Origin: Pseudomonas syringae
Lineage (GTDB): Bacteria > Pseudomonadota > Gammaproteobacteria > Pseudomonadales > Pseudomonadaceae
Assembly: GCF_001698815.1 (NCBI RefSeq)
Contig: NZ_LGSI01000068.1
Location: forward strand, 493,999 to 557,998
Reading direction: 5' to 3'
DNA: 64,000 bases
The translations under genes and the position numbers were made by a program. The notes beneath the pieces are model-generated. The model was given only the letters and a program-made list of their open reading frames with translations, searched no databases and was not told the DNA's origin. Positions within the stretch are counted from its first letter, which is position 1. Each line of letters opens with the position of its first letter. Below are positions 17,286 through 25,735 of this stretch, piece after piece.

Positions 17286-18430
17286 TTCAATCCCCCAAAC
17301 AGCAGCGCGCCGTCTTCGCAGACCTGGCGATACAAGGCATACAGATCGCTGGTCAGCGGGCTGCGCTTGGTCCGGGTAGAAAAGGCGCGAATGCACCCGA
17401 GCAGCATATTGCTCTGCCCGGCATTCAACTCGATGCCCAAGGCCAGATAACTGGACTCAACCATGCGCGTGCCCGAATGCTTGCCGAGCACCAGACTGTG
17501 ACTACGGCCAAGCCGGTCCGGGTTCAGGCCCTCATAGTTGCTGCGATGCTTGAGCAGCCCGTCGACGTGAATACCCGCTTCGTGAGTGAACACCCCGGCG
17601 CCAACCACACTCTTCTGCCAGGCCACCTTGCGCCCCGAGGCTTGTTCCACCAGTGCGGAAATCGCCCCAAGACCCAGCATGTCGATACCCGTATCGATGC
17701 CGTGCAACTGCTCCAGTGCCATGGCGCATTCCTCCAGCGCCGCGTTGCCCGCCCGCTCGCCCAATCCGTTGACCGTGGTGTTGATGTGCGTTGCCCCACC
17801 CTTGACGGCGGCCAGGGTGTTGGCGGTGGCCAGACCAAAGTCGTCGTGGGCGTGTACCTCCAGTTCCATGTCCAGGCGCTGATGCAGAAAGCTGAAGCGC
17901 TCGTACATGGCGAAGGGTTCCATCACCCCGACCGTATCGGCAAAGCGCAGGCGTCGGGCCCCGGCTATCTGGGCCGCCTCAGCGACCCTGATAATGAATT
18001 CCGGATCGGCCCGCGAAGCGTCTTCGCATCCCAGGCAGACTTCCAGCCCGGCCTCGCGGGCCTCGCCGACCAGCCGCACCACCTCATCAAGGGCCCAGGT
18101 ACGGTCGCGGGCGAGTTTATGTTGCAGCATCAGATCGGACACCGGCAACGACAGATCGACCATGCCCACACCGCTGGCCAGAGCAGCCTGCAAATCGGTG
18201 TCGCACAGTCGGCACCACGCCAGCAAGCGCGCCGACAGACCCAGCCCGGCGATGGCGCGCATGACTTCGCGCTCCTCCTCACCCATGCTCGGAATGCCAA
18301 TCTCCAGCTCCGGCACACCGATACGGGCCAGGGCAACAGCGATGGCGATCTTCTCTTCAGCATTGAAGGCCACGCCGGCACTCTGCTCGCCGTCGCGCAA
18401 TGTGGTGTCATCTATGATCACGCTGCTCAT
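17282..18430 (-). CDS. nifV: Homocitrate synthase NifV
   Basis: A 382-residue enzyme of the isopropylmalate/homocitrate synthase family. It joins acetyl-CoA and 2-oxoglutarate to homocitrate, the organic ligand of the FeMo cofactor. Visible motifs are IDDTTLRDGEQSAGVAF at the start (metal site), ELEVHAHDDFGLATANTLAA (HxH metal ligands) and HINTTVNGLGERAGNAALEE. It overlaps cysE by 4 bp and follows nifS after about 60 bp. Confidence 0.96.
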   Translation of the reverse strand: MSSVIIDDTTLRDGEQSAGVAFNAEEKIAIAVALARIGVPELEIGIPSMGEEEREVMRAIAGLGLSARLLAWCRLCDTDLQAALASGVGMVDLSLPVSDLMLQHKLARDRTWALDEVVRLVGEAREAGLEVCLGCEDASRADPEFIIRVAEAAQIAGARRLRFADTVGVMEPFAMYERFSFLHQRLDMELEVHAHDDFGLATANTLAAVKGGATHINTTVNGLGERAGNAALEECAMALEQLHGIDTGIDMLGLGAISALVEQASGRKVAWQKSVVGAGVFTHEAGIHVDGLLKHRSNYEGLNPDRLGRSHSLVLGKHSGTRMVESSYLALGIELNAGQSNMLLGCIRAFSTRTKRSPLTSDLYALYRQVCEDGALLFGGLK

Positions 18431-18456
18431 AACATCCTCCGACCCACGGGCCGTTA

Positions 18457-18486
18457 TGGATTGACCCGGTCTGGATTGACCTGGTC
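18457..18486. repeat. Tandem 15-base repeat between nifV and nifS
   Basis: TGGATTGACCCGGTC at 18457 is followed directly by TGGATTGACCTGGTC. The two copies differ at one base and fill half of the short nifS-nifV spacer. Confidence 0.7.
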
Positions 18487-18490
18487 TGGG

Positions 18491-19699
18491 TCAGGCGTAG
18501 ACCGGGGCGAAACCTTGATCAGCTTCCTGCGCCGGGCCGTTACCGCTCCAATACGGCGACAACGCACGCAGCCGGGCCACGATTGGCGGCATCTCGCGAA
18601 TCACATGCTCGATTTCCGCTTCGGTGGTGTAGCGCGACAGCGAGAAGCGCACGGTGCCATGGGCGGCTGTGTAGGGAATGTCCATGGCGCGCATGACGTG
18701 GGAAGGCTCCAGCGAACCTGAAGTGCAGGCCGAACCGCTGGAAGCGGCGATGCCGACTTTGTTCAGCAGCAAGAGAATGGCCTCGCCCTCGATGAACTCG
18801 AAAGCGATGTTCGCCGTGTTCGGCAGACGGTTGCTCGGGTCGCCGGTGACGAAGGCATAGGGCACCACGGCCAGGATGCCGGCTTCGAGCTTGTCACGCA
18901 GGCGCTTGACCTCGGTATTCTCGTGGGCCATGAACTGCAAGGCGCGCTCGGCAGCCACGCCCATGCCAACGATGGAGGCGGCGTTTTCGGTGCCCGCACG
19001 GCGACCGCGTTCCTGATGCCCGCCGCGCAGCAGCGGACGGAAGCGTGTGCCGCGCCGCAAATAAAGCACGCCGACACCCTTGGGCGCATGCAGCTTGTGG
19101 CCAGACAGCGAGAGCATGTGAATCGCCGAATGCTGCAAGTCCAGCGGCACCTTGCCAACCGCCTGCACCGCATCGGTATGGAACATCACCCCGGCCTCAT
19201 CGGCCATCAGCGCCATCTCTTCAACGGGGAACAGCGTGCCCGTCTCGTTATTGGCCCACATCACCGAGACCACCGCCACATCGTCGCTCAACAGGCTGGC
19301 GTACTCGTCCAGGTTCAGGCGTCCGCGCTTGTCGACCTTGAGCTTGTGGACCGTGTAGCCCTCGGTGACGAGCTGGTCGCACAGGCTGAGAATTGCCGGG
19401 TGTTCAACCGTGGTGGTGATGATGGTCTTGCGTTCCGGCTGAGCCCTGATCGCCGAGAGAATGGCGGTCGAATCGGACTCAGTGCCGCACGAAGTGAAGA
19501 TGATTTCCGAATCGTGCTCGGCGCCGAGCAACTTTTGCACGCTCTGCCGGGCCTGCTTCAACGCAAGGCCGACGCGATTGCCGAAGCTGTGCATCGAAGA
19601 AGGGTTGCCGAACTGTTCGGTGAAGTACGGCAGCATCGCCTGCACCACTTCATCATCCACACGGGTCGTCGCATTGTTGTCCAGATAGATATCGTTCAT
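18491..19699 (-). CDS. nifS: Cysteine desulfurase NifS
   Basis: A 402-residue PLP enzyme that takes sulfur from cysteine and passes it to NifU. The PLP lysine is in LSLSGHKLHAPKGVG (near residue 202) and the active cysteine in SSGSACTSGSLEPSHV (near residue 325), typical of group I desulfurases. Its start overlaps the nifU stop (ATGA). Confidence 0.97.
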   Translation of the reverse strand: MNDIYLDNNATTRVDDEVVQAMLPYFTEQFGNPSSMHSFGNRVGLALKQARQSVQKLLGAEHDSEIIFTSCGTESDSTAILSAIRAQPERKTIITTTVEHPAILSLCDQLVTEGYTVHKLKVDKRGRLNLDEYASLLSDDVAVVSVMWANNETGTLFPVEEMALMADEAGVMFHTDAVQAVGKVPLDLQHSAIHMLSLSGHKLHAPKGVGVLYLRRGTRFRPLLRGGHQERGRRAGTENAASIVGMGVAAERALQFMAHENTEVKRLRDKLEAGILAVVPYAFVTGDPSNRLPNTANIAFEFIEGEAILLLLNKVGIAASSGSACTSGSLEPSHVMRAMDIPYTAAHGTVRFSLSRYTTEAEIEHVIREMPPIVARLRALSPYWSGNGPAQEADQGFAPVYA

Positions 19700-20679
19700 C
19701 TCACACCCCCGCCATTTGCGGTCGTAGCGCTGACCGGAATAACTTTGACGAACTCACCGAGTTCCTCGATCAGCCGCTGTTGGATACCGCTCAGGGTAGT
19801 GCTGGCCAACTGGCAACCGGTGCAGGCGCCGGTCAACTTGACGTAGACGTTCTTGCCGTCCACATCCAGCAATTCGACATCGCCATGATCACGCTGCAAG
19901 GTCGGCCGGATGGATTCCAGCACTCTCTCGATACGGCGGATGCGCTGCAAATTGGTCATCTTGCCCGCGTCCGGCACGCTGGTCTTGGTGACCACGGGTT
20001 CGGCCTGTGACGCCGCTGCGGCAGGCGAAAACGTTGCGTCATCGAGGGTAACCAGTTGGGTTTTCTTACGCTGCTTGGCCTTGGTCGGTGCCGCCACGAA
20101 GGACTCGCCACGCGCTGTCAGTTCTTCACTGAGGATGCGCTCGATGCCTTCATGGCAAGACGAGCAGCCGCCGCCTGCCTTGGTGTAGTTGGTCACGTCC
20201 TCGACGCTGGACAGGTGGTTGGCGCGGATGGTTTCGCGCACCATCACCTCATCCACCGCAAAGCACTTGCAGATCAGCGCGCCTTCTTCGTGGTCGTCTT
20301 CCAGCGCCTCGCCACGGTAGTTGGACACCGCCGCGCGCAGCGCTTCACGGCCCATCACCGAACAATGCATTTTTTCTGGCGGCAGGCCGTCGAGGTAATC
20401 GGCGATGTCCTGGTTGCTGATCTTCAGCGCATCGTCGAGCGTGAGCCCCTTGACCATTTCAGTCAGTGCCGACGAGGACGCGATGGCCGAGCCACAACCA
20501 AAGGTTTGAAAACCGGCGTCGAGAATCACGTCAGTCTTGGGGTCGACCTTGAGCGACAAGCGCAAGGCGTCACCGCAACTGAGCGAGCCGACATCGCCAA
20601 CCGCGTTGGATTCAACCACCGCGCCCGCATTTTTCGGGTTGTAGAAGTGCTCTTTGACTTTTTCCGAATAGTCCCACAT
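19696..20679 (-). CDS. nifU: Fe-S scaffold protein NifU
   Basis: A 327-residue three-domain scaffold. Residues 1-125 are IscU-like (DYSEKVKEHFYNPKNAG, CGDALRLSLKV). The middle carries the permanent 2Fe-2S site (ICKCFAVDE and GGGCSSCHEG). The C-terminal Nfu domain has GACTGCQLASTTLSGIQ. It is somewhat longer than Azotobacter NifU because of a linker rich in Lys/Ala/Thr near residues 195-225. It builds Fe-S clusters with NifS and hands them to NifH and NifB. Confidence 0.96.
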   Translation of the reverse strand: MWDYSEKVKEHFYNPKNAGAVVESNAVGDVGSLSCGDALRLSLKVDPKTDVILDAGFQTFGCGSAIASSSALTEMVKGLTLDDALKISNQDIADYLDGLPPEKMHCSVMGREALRAAVSNYRGEALEDDHEEGALICKCFAVDEVMVRETIRANHLSSVEDVTNYTKAGGGCSSCHEGIERILSEELTARGESFVAAPTKAKQRKKTQLVTLDDATFSPAAAASQAEPVVTKTSVPDAGKMTNLQRIRRIERVLESIRPTLQRDHGDVELLDVDGKNVYVKLTGACTGCQLASTTLSGIQQRLIEELGEFVKVIPVSATTANGGGVR

Positions 20680-20740
20680 AACGGCTAATCTCCCGGTGAG
20701 TCCTGGGCTGTGCCGGCACCGCCGACGGCCTCAGGGGCGC

Positions 20741-21064
20741 CTAGCAGGCGAAGGATTTTCCGCAGCCGCAGCTGCTGCTGGCGTTCGGGTTAACGAAGGT
20801 AAAACCACTACCTTCCATGCCCTCGATGAAGTCCATGGTCACCCCGCCAAGCAATGTGCTGCTGGCTTCGTCGATGAGCAGGGTAATACCACCGCAGTCG
20901 ACCTTCTGGTCCTCGGCGCTGACGTTCTCTTCAAGCTTCAAACTGTATTTCAACCCCGAGCAACCCCCGCCTTCGACACGGATGCGCAGTCCGGCGACCG
21001 GCTTGGCGTTGCTGCTGATGAAGCGGCTGACGGCGGCCATTGCGCTGTCTGTCATAGTGATCAT
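20741..21064 (-). CDS. iscA: A-type Fe-S carrier IscA of the nif region
   Basis: A 107-residue A-type carrier with the three family cysteines, one in VEGGGCSGLKYSL and two in SSSCGCGKSFAC. It is the first gene after a perfect sigma-54 element and precedes nifU by 61 bp. In Azotobacter the same gene (often called iscA-nif) can shuttle 4Fe-4S clusters made on NifU. It is likely co-transcribed with nifUSV and cysE. Confidence 0.93.
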   Translation of the reverse strand: MITMTDSAMAAVSRFISSNAKPVAGLRIRVEGGGCSGLKYSLKLEENVSAEDQKVDCGGITLLIDEASSTLLGGVTMDFIEGMEGSGFTFVNPNASSSCGCGKSFAC

Positions 21065-21118
21065 TCGCGTATCTCCTCGGCTTGCGTTGCTCTTGGGCCA
21101 ATCTCACGAAACAGCAAG

Positions 21119-21134
21119 TGCAAAGCCGGTGCCA
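21119..21134 (-). promoter_or_regulatory. Sigma-54 promoter of the iscA-nifUSV operon
   Basis: Minus strand TGGCACCGGCTTTGCA, matching the -24/-12 consensus almost perfectly, 55 bp before iscA. A NifA-type site lies about 100 bp upstream. Confidence 0.85.
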
Positions 21135-21229
21135 CGCCGGGGAATAACGAATAATCGGTTAGATATCAATGAGATGAAAAATATCAAGATGGATATCGGG
21201 CTGTAGCGAACAAGACCACCGACCCTTCA

Positions 21230-21245
21230 TGTAGGCTTCGTGACA
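21230..21245. promoter_or_regulatory. NifA upstream site shared by iscA and the MFS gene
   Basis: TGT-AGGCTTCGTG-ACA, an exact TGT-N10-ACA. It sits 95 bp from the iscA promoter and 75 bp from the divergent MFS promoter, so one site could serve both. Confidence 0.7.
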
Positions 21246-21319
21246 AATCCAGGAGGTCCACGGCGCAGTCCAGCGCAAGGCTCGGCGCGAGCCCGCGTGG
21301 CACAGCCTTTTCTAGTCTC

Positions 21320-21335
21320 TGGCGCGCACTTTGCA
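21320..21335 (+). promoter_or_regulatory. Sigma-54 promoter of the MFS gene
   Basis: TGGCGCGCACTTTGCA has the -24 GG and -12 GC at exact spacing, with ten of eleven consensus positions matching. It lies 46 bp before the MFS start codon. Confidence 0.7.
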
Positions 21336-21381
21336 GTCGATGTTGCAATCGAGGTCGAACCGTCCTTTGCCAGGGTCAGCC

Positions 21382-22620
21382 ATGCTCCGTCATACCTTTC
21401 GCGCGCTTGGCCACGCAGGCTATCGCTGCTACTTCATCGGTCAGGGTATTTCCCAGATCGGCAACTGGACTCAGCAAATTGTGCTGTCCTGGCTGACCTA
21501 CGCGCAGAGCGGATCGGCCTGGACCCTGGCGCTGGTGGTCGCGCTCGGCCAACTGCCGCTGCTCTTGTTGGGCCCTTATGCGGGCGTGCTGGCCGACCGG
21601 CATCCGCGGCGCCCTTTACTGCTGGCCTGTCAGGTGCTTGGCTTACTGCTGGCCAGCGGCCTGGCGCTGTCGAGCCTCAGCGCTGAACCGAGAGTCGGCC
21701 TGCTGCTGGCCGCATCCTTGGGGACGGGCCTGTTGAATGCCCTGGAAATGCCGGTGCGTCAGGCCCTGCTCGGCGCCCTGATCGGCAACCGCGACCTGCG
21801 CGACAATGCGCTGGCCCTGAACTCGCTGTCGTTCAATGCCGCCCGGCTGATCGGCCCACCCATGGCCGGGCTGCTGTTCACGCACTATGGCGCGGCGTTG
21901 TGCTTTGCCCTGAACGCCCTGAGTTATCTGGCCGCGCTCTACAGTCTGCGGCAAATGCCGGTCATGCCTGCGCTGGTGAATCCCCATGCGCGGGCCGGAC
22001 TCGATCAAGCGTTACGCTGGCTGCGCGATACGCATCCGGCGCGCTGGCTTTTACTCGCGGCCGGGATCAGCAGCCTGTGTCTGGCGCCCTTTATGGCGCT
22101 GTTGCCGGTTTATGCACGGGATATTTTCGCACTCGATCCCGCCGGGCTTGGCCAATTGCTCGGCACTTCCGGGCTCGGTGCGCTGCTGGCAACCCTGCTG
22201 CTGGCCTCGCGACGCAATCAGTGGCGGCTGGAAACCTTCATGGCGGGCGGCGCGTTGCTGTTCGGCCTCAGTTGCCTGGGCTTCGCCTGCAATCGGCACC
22301 TGTGGCTGGCCTGGCCGTTGATGGTGGCCGCCGGTGCCGGTCTGGTCGCCTGCGTCACGTCCAGCGGCATTCTGTTGCAGAGCCTGGTGACGGATGCGTT
22401 GCGCGGCCGGGTGATGGCCTTACATGGCATGGCTTACGTCGGCAGTATGCCGTTAGGTAGCTTGCTGGCCGGTGGCCTGGCGGCCCAGCTATCGGTGCCA
22501 GCGGCGTTCGCCATTGCCGGGCTGGGCATGCTGATCCTCTCGGCACTGTTGTTGCGCTGGCTACCGAAACCGGGCATATGCCCGGCTCAGCCCACCAGCG
22601 AACCGCTGTCGCTGAAATAG
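21382..22620 (+). CDS. MFS exporter, EntS-like (MFS_3 type)
   Basis: A 412-residue protein with about twelve membrane spans. The N-terminal part (YFIGQGISQIGNWTQQIVLS, then GVLADRHPRRPLLL) and the GRVMALHGMAYVGSMPLGSL loop match the MFS_3 group that holds the enterobactin exporter EntS. The ATG at 21382 is chosen because it opens with the usual first helix; the frame is open to 21331. It has its own sigma-54 element and shares a NifA-type site with iscA. Its 3' end overlaps the convergent PhyH-like gene by 34 bp. Export of a siderophore or metallophore is a fair guess, not shown. Confidence 0.82.
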   Translation: MLRHTFRALGHAGYRCYFIGQGISQIGNWTQQIVLSWLTYAQSGSAWTLALVVALGQLPLLLLGPYAGVLADRHPRRPLLLACQVLGLLLASGLALSSLSAEPRVGLLLAASLGTGLLNALEMPVRQALLGALIGNRDLRDNALALNSLSFNAARLIGPPMAGLLFTHYGAALCFALNALSYLAALYSLRQMPVMPALVNPHARAGLDQALRWLRDTHPARWLLLAAGISSLCLAPFMALLPVYARDIFALDPAGLGQLLGTSGLGALLATLLLASRRNQWRLETFMAGGALLFGLSCLGFACNRHLWLAWPLMVAAGAGLVACVTSSGILLQSLVTDALRGRVMALHGMAYVGSMPLGSLLAGGLAAQLSVPAAFAIAGLGMLILSALLLRWLPKPGICPAQPTSEPLSLK

Positions 22621-23363
22621 TGATTAAGGTGCAGCTGTGTAGCGCTGTAACGCACCACCAGACAACTGCGGCTGTCGAGCCGTTGGGCATTGACCAGCAA
22701 GCCCTGCTGCTGAATCAGCACGTCGCCCTTGTTCAGCGCCAGCAAGCGCAGACCTTGACCCGACGCCTGGGTTTGTCGGGTGTGCATGCCTTCCAACAGG
22801 CGACTTTCGAGTGCTTGCCATTGCTCCAGGCTGGCGCCCTCTTCGCGCATCTGTTGCAGAGTCCCGGCCAGCTCCGGGTCTTCGGCCAGCAGGCGTTCCA
22901 GGCATTGCCGGTTGTCGGTGTGGCTACCCGGCAAGACACTCAAACCGGCCTCCAGAGTAATCGGCCGCAGGGCAATCCAGGCGGTTATGTGCGGGCTGCC
23001 GCCATTGGCCTGGCAAGCATGACAAGTGCGCAACTCCTGGGTGCTTTCCGGCGAACCGATGCCAACCGGGTAACTGCGCTCGCCCGCCAGCATATGCAGC
23101 GTCGCGAGCAAACGCTCGTGGTGCACCAGCGTCATCACGCCGCTGGTGCGGCACTCGTAGGCTTGGCGACGGCGAAGGATTTCCGGATGGGCACGGGCGC
23201 CAGACTTGCGAATCGGGTCGCTGCGCAATAGGTAAGTCGCCACGGCGGCGGCCTGTTGATCGATCAGCGTCGGTGACAAACAATCGCGCAGCAACAGAAA
23301 GCCATCGCGAGCGAAGGCAAAACTGTCCAGGGGCGGCGCTGAAGAGGATAGGGAGTGAAGCAT
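22587..23363 (-). CDS. PhyH-like protein with altered metal site, Fur-box controlled
   Basis: A 258-residue protein with a phytanoyl-CoA dioxygenase-like layout: ITAWIALRPITLEAGLSVLP, then GSH, and a late GDVLIQQQGLLVNAQRLDSR segment. Active PhyH enzymes bind iron with an HxD pair and a distal His. Here the first motif reads HAC and the distal His position falls in LLVNAQ, so the iron site seems lost or changed. A Fur-box-like sequence lies 34-48 bp before the start. It may act in siderophore or iron metabolism with the convergent exporter. The family call is moderate. Confidence 0.6.
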   Translation of the reverse strand: MLHSLSSSAPPLDSFAFARDGFLLLRDCLSPTLIDQQAAAVATYLLRSDPIRKSGARAHPEILRRRQAYECRTSGVMTLVHHERLLATLHMLAGERSYPVGIGSPESTQELRTCHACQANGGSPHITAWIALRPITLEAGLSVLPGSHTDNRQCLERLLAEDPELAGTLQQMREEGASLEQWQALESRLLEGMHTRQTQASGQGLRLLALNKGDVLIQQQGLLVNAQRLDSRSCLVVRYSATQLHLNHYFSDSGSLVG

Positions 23364-23396
23364 GATCGTTTACCTCGGCTGGCAGAATCCATTTAC

Positions 23397-23411
23397 TGAG
23401 AATAATTATCA
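23397..23411 (-). promoter_or_regulatory. Putative Fur box
   Basis: TGAGAATAATTATCA matches the 7-1-7 Fur motif TGATAATNATTATCA at 14 of 15 positions. It sits just upstream of the PhyH-like gene and suggests repression by iron. Confidence 0.7.
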
Positions 23412-23762
23412 TTCAGATAAATACAAGCACTTTCACTTAAACCTGTTCCAGCGGCCAATCTATATAAGACCGTATACAGATATATTCGACAGGCACTTCT
23501 CATGCCAGTCCGACATGATCAATGATTCATGGGTATTGAGCCGATATTTAAGGGCATGATTGTTTATTTATATACATAACACCATAACGAACAGACGCAA
23601 TTGTCTGCATACCTACAAAGTGCTTTTGTTTTATCGCTGCGGGGGGGCTGGCTTGAGCATGTCGTTCGTCATCAGGATTTTATGTCGTCGATGGATCAAG
23701 CACAGACGTAGGTCAGGGCTGGCTTCCCTGGCTGTCGGTTGTCGTATCGGGCTTTGTTAGAT
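23412..23762. other. Intergenic stretch, no gene seen
   Basis: AT-rich DNA without a convincing coding frame. It lies between the Fur-controlled gene and the NifA-type site of the Nif11 gene. Confidence 0.5.
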
Positions 23763-23778
23763 TGTCGACAATACGACA
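23763..23778. promoter_or_regulatory. NifA upstream site of the Nif11 gene
   Basis: TGT-CGACAATACG-ACA, an exact TGT-N10-ACA, 43 bp before the -24 element. The spacing is shorter than at the other nif promoters. Confidence 0.65.
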
Positions 23779-23819
23779 ATGATTTTCACGTAACCCATTG
23801 ATTTAACAGGACCACTGTG

Positions 23820-23835
23820 AGGCATCAATGTTGCA
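23820..23835 (+). promoter_or_regulatory. Sigma-54 promoter of the Nif11 gene
   Basis: AGGCATCAATGTTGCA keeps the GG and GC doublets at exact spacing and the TTGCA half. It lies 63 bp before the start codon. Confidence 0.65.
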
Positions 23836-23898
23836 AAGAGACTACTGCAAGGCGCCGTTTTACCTTGCACTCCGTCAACCGCAACAGAGAGAACAGTA

Positions 23899-24117
23899 AT
23901 GTCCATCAAGGAAATAAAAGCGTTTTCCGAACACGCCAAAGCGGATCAGGATCTGGCCGAAAAGTTGAAAACCTGTGAGAAGGTTCGCGAGATGATTGCG
24001 CTGGGCAAAGAGCACGGCTTCGCCATCGACGAAGTTGAGCTCTATCCGCCTAACGAGCCGCAGTTCACCGAAGACCAGCTCTCCCTCAAGCTGGGCAAGG
24101 CGCTGCTGCGCGTCTGA
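23899..24117 (+). CDS. Nif11-family small protein
   Basis: A 72-residue protein of the Nif11 family: EIKAFSEHAKADQDLAEKLK near the start and GKEHGFAIDEVELY in the middle. The family was named for small genes in nif clusters and also supplies leader regions of modified peptides elsewhere. Here there is no double-glycine cleavage motif and no peptide-modifying enzyme nearby, so it is probably a stand-alone nif protein. It has its own sigma-54 element and NifA-type site, so it should be made during nitrogen fixation. Its molecular role is not known. Confidence 0.85.
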   Translation: MSIKEIKAFSEHAKADQDLAEKLKTCEKVREMIALGKEHGFAIDEVELYPPNEPQFTEDQLSLKLGKALLRV

Positions 24118-24147
24118 GAACAACCACTGCCAGCCTGGATGGAGTCC

Positions 24148-24168
24148 ACAGACTGCACGGAAGTCTGT
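24148..24168. terminator. Hairpin after the Nif11 gene
   Basis: A perfect 7-bp stem (ACAGACT / AGTCTGT) with a 7-base loop, 31 bp after the stop. No T-run follows, so it may be an RNA-stabilising hairpin or weak terminator. It lies between convergent genes. Confidence 0.4.
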
Positions 24169-24198
24169 CCAGGTTGAGCTGATGATTCACGGCCAACA

Positions 24199-24624
24199 CT
24201 ACCCGATCAGCACCTCATAGGCCCGACGCAGCAGTTCGCGATCAAGCCAGGGCATACCGATGCTTTTCGTCAGCTCGATCCAGCAGGTACCGGTAGGTGC
24301 CGGGCATAGATCGTAGCCGGTCAGCGCGGCGAGGTAGATCGGCATGAGCATGCGCGGGACTTCCAGACTGACCTGAAACTCGCTGACCAGTTCAAGGGCC
24401 TGGGTAATGCCAAGATCCTGTTGCAGGTGGCGCAAGGCACTGGCGGGATGGGTCTGTACCGGGTTGTCCGGTACGCCTTCGGCAAATACGGCAAGGGGCG
24501 GCAAAGGCAGCGGCAACACCACGCCCTCGCGCTGCGGGATGAGAAAGTGCAGACGCGCACTGACCGGATGCTTGTGACACAGCAACATACGCCAATTCAA
24601 AGGATGTTCGTGGCTCATGGTCAC
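24199..24624 (-). CDS. Nif-region protein of unknown function
   Basis: A 141-residue protein, the last gene of the run that begins at fdxB. It is translated from an ATG that overlaps the end of the DUF364 gene by 4 bp. No domain is recognised. A conserved-looking core is LVSEFQVSLEVPRMLMPIYL, and the sequence has no signal or membrane segment. Tight coupling to its neighbours suggests a shared role in nitrogenase metallocluster work. Confidence 0.6.
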   Translation of the reverse strand: MTMSHEHPLNWRMLLCHKHPVSARLHFLIPQREGVVLPLPLPPLAVFAEGVPDNPVQTHPASALRHLQQDLGITQALELVSEFQVSLEVPRMLMPIYLAALTGYDLCPAPTGTCWIELTKSIGMPWLDRELLRRAYEVLIG

Positions 24625-25367
24625 AACTCAAGCAAAGCGTATTCGACGGGGCCTGCGAATAGCCGGGTGCCGCCGCCTTCCATGACCACTTGCTGCGCGG
24701 CCGCGCCGTCCAGCACGCGCACACCGGCCAAGTAGTTCACGCCGAAGCGACTCCACTCACGCAGCCATGGCAGGCTCGGCCCCATCAGCACCACTTGGGC
24801 ATGGCGCGACAGCTCCAGCAGGCGCGGCAAGGTTTTGTTGGCGATGCTGCTGGCGCTGACGAACACCCAATCTGCCTGCGGCAGCAAGTATTCAGCGGCG
24901 CTGTCCGGCAGATCGCCCTCCTGCACCTGGCGCTCCAGACAGTCATAGGCGACGTCCCGCCACAGCTGTTCGAGGCCGGGATAATGGCCGATCACCACGA
25001 CCCGTTGCCCTTGCAGGCGGGGGCCGAAATGGCTGAACACCCACAGATGGCCGGGCACCGTGTCGCTGCGCAGCGGGGTGGCCTGCCCGGCGCAGCCATC
25101 GGCGGTATTGATGCTGGCATTGAGCACCGCCAGACCGATGGCCGCCTCCGCGTCATTCCACGACAACAGCCAGCGGCGCAGTTGGTCGCTGGGCTGCCCC
25201 CGCAGCGTGCCTGCCCAGCTCAGAGTGCGCGGCACCTGTCGCGGGCTGAAGGCGAAGCCCTGATGATCGGCCACTTCGGCCAACGTCCAGTTCAAACCCA
25301 GGCAGACGCGCTGCACCGGCGTGACGTGTGTGCTGCTGCCCAGCAGCCAATCGTAGAGCGCGTTCAT
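24621..25367 (-). CDS. DUF364/DUF4213 protein, putative metal-chelation family
   Basis: A 248-residue protein. The N-terminal part (residues about 1-110) fits DUF4213 and the rest fits DUF364 (putative heavy-metal chelation): GQRVVVIGHYPGLEQLWRDV, LPQADWVFVSASSIANKTLP and LMGPSLPWL. Members often neighbour molybdenum and nitrogenase genes. It overlaps both neighbours by 4 bp, so it belongs to the fdxB operon. A role in metal or cofactor handling is an inference from family and context. Confidence 0.75.
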   Translation of the reverse strand: MNALYDWLLGSSTHVTPVQRVCLGLNWTLAEVADHQGFAFSPRQVPRTLSWAGTLRGQPSDQLRRWLLSWNDAEAAIGLAVLNASINTADGCAGQATPLRSDTVPGHLWVFSHFGPRLQGQRVVVIGHYPGLEQLWRDVAYDCLERQVQEGDLPDSAAEYLLPQADWVFVSASSIANKTLPRLLELSRHAQVVLMGPSLPWLREWSRFGVNYLAGVRVLDGAAAQQVVMEGGGTRLFAGPVEYALLEL

Positions 25368-25735
25368 TCGCCCAGCGCCGGCAATAGACGCAGCTCACTT
25401 TTCAGCGCGCCGGGTTTGCCCCAGGCGGTGACGGCTTCGATGACCCATTGCGGCTTGGCCGGGTGCGGCAACAGGATGTCGAATTCAGCGAACACCTGAC
25501 CATCGCCGGTGAGCAGAATGCTGCCCAAATAACTATTGCGCTCGCTACGCCATTCGGCATACACCGCCAGGCTGTGATCGAATGGATCTTCGCGCAGCTC
25601 ACTGCGACTGTTTGGCGTGCCGACGACGGCCAATCCGCCCTCGATACCGGCCCGTTGCAGACAGCCAAGCAAGGCGGTCCAGGTCTCCGCGAACAAGGGC
25701 TGGGCCTTTTGCAGCATGTGGTCGAGCGGCATCAT
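25364..25735 (-). CDS. Small protein of unknown function in the fdxB operon
   Basis: A 123-residue soluble protein without a recognised domain. It has a beta-rich look (GGLAVVGTPNSRSELRED, AEFDILLPHPAKPQWVIEAV). Start and stop overlap the neighbouring genes by one and four bases, so it is translated with them. No function can be assigned. Confidence 0.6.
   Translation of the reverse strand: MMPLDHMLQKAQPLFAETWTALLGCLQRAGIEGGLAVVGTPNSRSELREDPFDHSLAVYAEWRSERNSYLGSILLTGDGQVFAEFDILLPHPAKPQWVIEAVTAWGKPGALKSELRLLPALGE

Noticed and set aside
17477..18721. 414-codon plus-strand frame across nifV and the end of nifS
   Set aside because: It runs antisense through two certain genes and has no family match.
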